From NCBI GenBank assembly GCA_011620825.1, contig WOYN01000029.1, positions 1 through 5,916 of the forward strand: a DNA stretch of 5,916 nucleotides. The letters are read 5' to 3'. This DNA is from Candidatus Methanomethylophilaceae archaeon. GTDB taxonomy: Archaea > Thermoplasmatota > Thermoplasmata > Methanomassiliicoccales > Methanomethylophilaceae. The stretch's first letter is position 1, and the number at the start of each line of letters is the position of its first letter. Below are positions 4,703 through 5,916 of this stretch, piece by piece. A program made the position numbers and the translations under genes. Under the pieces are notes generated by a model that worked only from the letters and a program-made list of their open reading frames with translations, was not told the origin of the DNA and searched no databases.

Positions 4703-5826
4703 AACACCTGGCGATAATACCGGGAGACGGGATAGGCAAAGAGGTCATCGATGCGGGAATGGAAGTGCTCGATGCCGTCGCCGAGATATCCACATTCGAT
4801 TATGACGGAGAGCTGTTCGACATAGGCGCCGACAGGTATCTGAGCACCGGCGAGCTCCTGACCGACGAGGACATCGACGGCCTCAGAAAAAAGGATGCAA
4901 TATACTTCGGAGCGATAGGAGACCCCAAGGTCCGTCCCGGAATACTCGAGCAGGGAGTGCTTCTGAAGATGAGGGCCGTTTTCGACCAGTACATCAACAT
5001 GAGGCCGGTCACGTCCTGGTTCCCGTTCGTGCCCCTGAGAAGGGAGGTCCCGTTCAACATGATCTTCCTGAGGGAGAACACCGAGGACTTCTACATGGGC
5101 GCCGGCGGAAAGTTCGGTCCGTCCTTCAACGGGAACAAAGTGAGCCTGAAAGTGAAGAGGGAGCTTTACGAACTGGAAGTCGAAATGGAGGCGGACCCCT
5201 CGAACGATGACGACTTTGCTTTCGAGATAGGATTCCTCTCCAGAAAAGGCATCACCCGCTTTGCAGACTATGCATGCAGGTTCGCGATGGCCCGCGGCGA
5301 CGACAAAATCACATTGGTCGATAAGGCTAACGTCATCACCGACATGTACGGTATGCAGAGGGACATCTTCAGAGAGAAGACCGATCAGTACGGCCTTGAA
5401 CTGGAGTTCATGTTCGTGGACGCCATGGCGATGGCCATGGTCGCACGTCCGGAGACCTTTGGGACCGTAGCGGTGCCAAATCTGTTCGGAGATATACTCA
5501 CAGACCTAGGAGCCCAGCTCCAGGGAGGGCTTGGAATGGGATGCAGCGGGAATATCAATCCCGAAGGGCTGAGCATGTTCGAGCCCATCCACGGTTCTGC
5601 GCCGGATATCGCGGGACGCGGGATCGCCAATCCGATGGCGGCCATCCTGGCGGCTCAGATGCTCCTTGAGGACCAAGGTTATCCCGGAGAGGGCAAGCTG
5701 ATCCATAAGGCTGTTTCAGATTGTCTCAAGGATAATCTGACGACCCCCGATCTGGGCGGAAAGATGAGCACCGGGCAGGTCGGAAAGGCTGTCGCAGAGA
5801 AGATCCGCAACGGGAATAGCAAATGA
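4699..5826 (+). CDS. leuB: 3-isopropylmalate dehydrogenase (beta-decarboxylating family)
   Basis: Oxidises and decarboxylates 3-isopropylmalate to 2-oxoisocaproate. The 375 residues carry the family's full set: N-terminal IPGDGIGKEV, substrate arginines R92, R102 and R125, catalytic Y132 and K209, and metal-binding D241, D265 and D269 (within VDAMAMAMV and FGDILTD). HGSAPDIAG at 298-306 has Asp (D303) at the position that selects NAD+ over NADP+ in known isopropylmalate dehydrogenases. Unusual: around 140-175 there is an acidic, charged stretch (ELYELEVEMEADPSNDDD) longer than in standard LeuB, and the segment LLKMRAVFDQYINMRPV resembles tartrate/malate dehydrogenase-type members. Substrate is therefore assigned largely from the leuCD context; isocitrate, homoisocitrate or tartrate-type activity is the alternative. 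The ATG overlaps the leuD stop (ATGA), with GAGGG at 4688-4692 six bases upstream. Confidence 0.88.
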   Translation: MKHLAIIPGDGIGKEVIDAGMEVLDAVAEISTFDYDGELFDIGADRYLSTGELLTDEDIDGLRKKDAIYFGAIGDPKVRPGILEQGVLLKMRAVFDQYINMRPVTSWFPFVPLRREVPFNMIFLRENTEDFYMGAGGKFGPSFNGNKVSLKVKRELYELEVEMEADPSNDDDFAFEIGFLSRKGITRFADYACRFAMARGDDKITLVDKANVITDMYGMQRDIFREKTDQYGLELEFMFVDAMAMAMVARPETFGTVAVPNLFGDILTDLGAQLQGGLGMGCSGNINPEGLSMFEPIHGSAPDIAGRGIANPMAAILAAQMLLEDQGYPGEGKLIHKAVSDCLKDNLTTPDLGGKMSTGQVGKAVAEKIRNGNSK

Positions 5827-5916
5827 ACACTCTGGACCTCAGAGCCGAGTACGGTTCCCCGGAGATGGCGGCGGCGATTGCCGCCGCGCTCGATCCGGAC
5901 AACGGAACTTATGTAG
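5823..5916 (+). CDS. pcc1: Probable KEOPS complex subunit Pcc1 (3' end outside window)
   Basis: Only 31 codons are visible, beginning MNTLDLRAEYGSPEMAAAIA. A beta strand followed by a helix with a run of alanines and ending in ALDPDN resembles the first strand and helix of the small Pcc1/CTAG family, where the helix typically ends in a phrase like L-x-PDN. Pcc1 is the dimerising, tRNA-contacting subunit of KEOPS, the complex that transfers threonylcarbamoyl onto A37 of ANN-decoding tRNAs (t6A). The ATG overlaps the leuB stop as ATGA, and no strong ribosome-binding site precedes it, so translation probably depends on leuB. The identification rests on a short fragment and could be wrong. Confidence 0.5.
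   Translation, partial: MNTLDLRAEYGSPEMAAAIAAALDPDNGTYV

Noticed and set aside
1..5916. tRNA or rRNA genes, CRISPR arrays, insertion sequences, attachment sites
   Set aside because: Reading both strands I saw no cloverleaf, regularly spaced repeats, transposase motifs or terminal inverted repeats.

Overview
The window looks like a compact, fairly GC-rich archaeal chromosome. Intergenic gaps carry A/T-rich TATA boxes of archaeal type (best example TTTATATA at 1253-1260). Shine-Dalgarno sites are short and purine-rich. The proteins have archaeal flavour: a two-iron superoxide reductase, separate LeuC and LeuD subunits, and what looks like a KEOPS Pcc1 subunit. Every complete main gene here ends in TGA. 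This fits an anaerobic Thermoplasmatota-like methanogen such as Methanomassiliicoccales, but that placement is inference from style and not proof.

Region by region, all on the + strand: (1) positions 2-361 hold the 3' part of a flavodoxin-fold NADPH-dependent FMN reductase-like protein. (2) 426-809 encode a complete class I desulfoferrodoxin (superoxide reductase) with all iron ligands present. (3) 904-1206 encode an unrecognised, extremely charged 100-residue protein behind its own TATA box. (4) 1207-1375 is a control region with a strong TATA box, a 13-codon ORF rich in leucine codons, competing hairpins and a T-run. (5) 1376-5826 hold a tightly packed leucine operon, leuA-leuC-leuD-leuB, in which each gene overlaps the next. 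(6) From 5823 the operon runs into the first 31 codons of a probable pcc1.

The leucine genes work in order. LeuA condenses acetyl-CoA with 2-oxoisovalerate, the LeuC/LeuD heterodimer isomerises 2-isopropylmalate to 3-isopropylmalate, and LeuB oxidises it to 2-oxoisocaproate (after decarboxylation). A transaminase not in the window would finish leucine.

The most notable observation is the short ORF at 1301-1342 (MIFAQHAGLLLIG). It lies between the operon promoter and leuA, has its own Shine-Dalgarno site, and carries Leu-Leu-Leu-Ile on codons (CTT CTA CTT ATC) that the neighbouring genes mostly avoid for leucine. It looks like a leucine-sensing leader peptide of the bacterial attenuation kind, which would be unusual in an archaeon. 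The second point is the coupling of leuB to a tRNA-modification (KEOPS) gene by an ATGA overlap.
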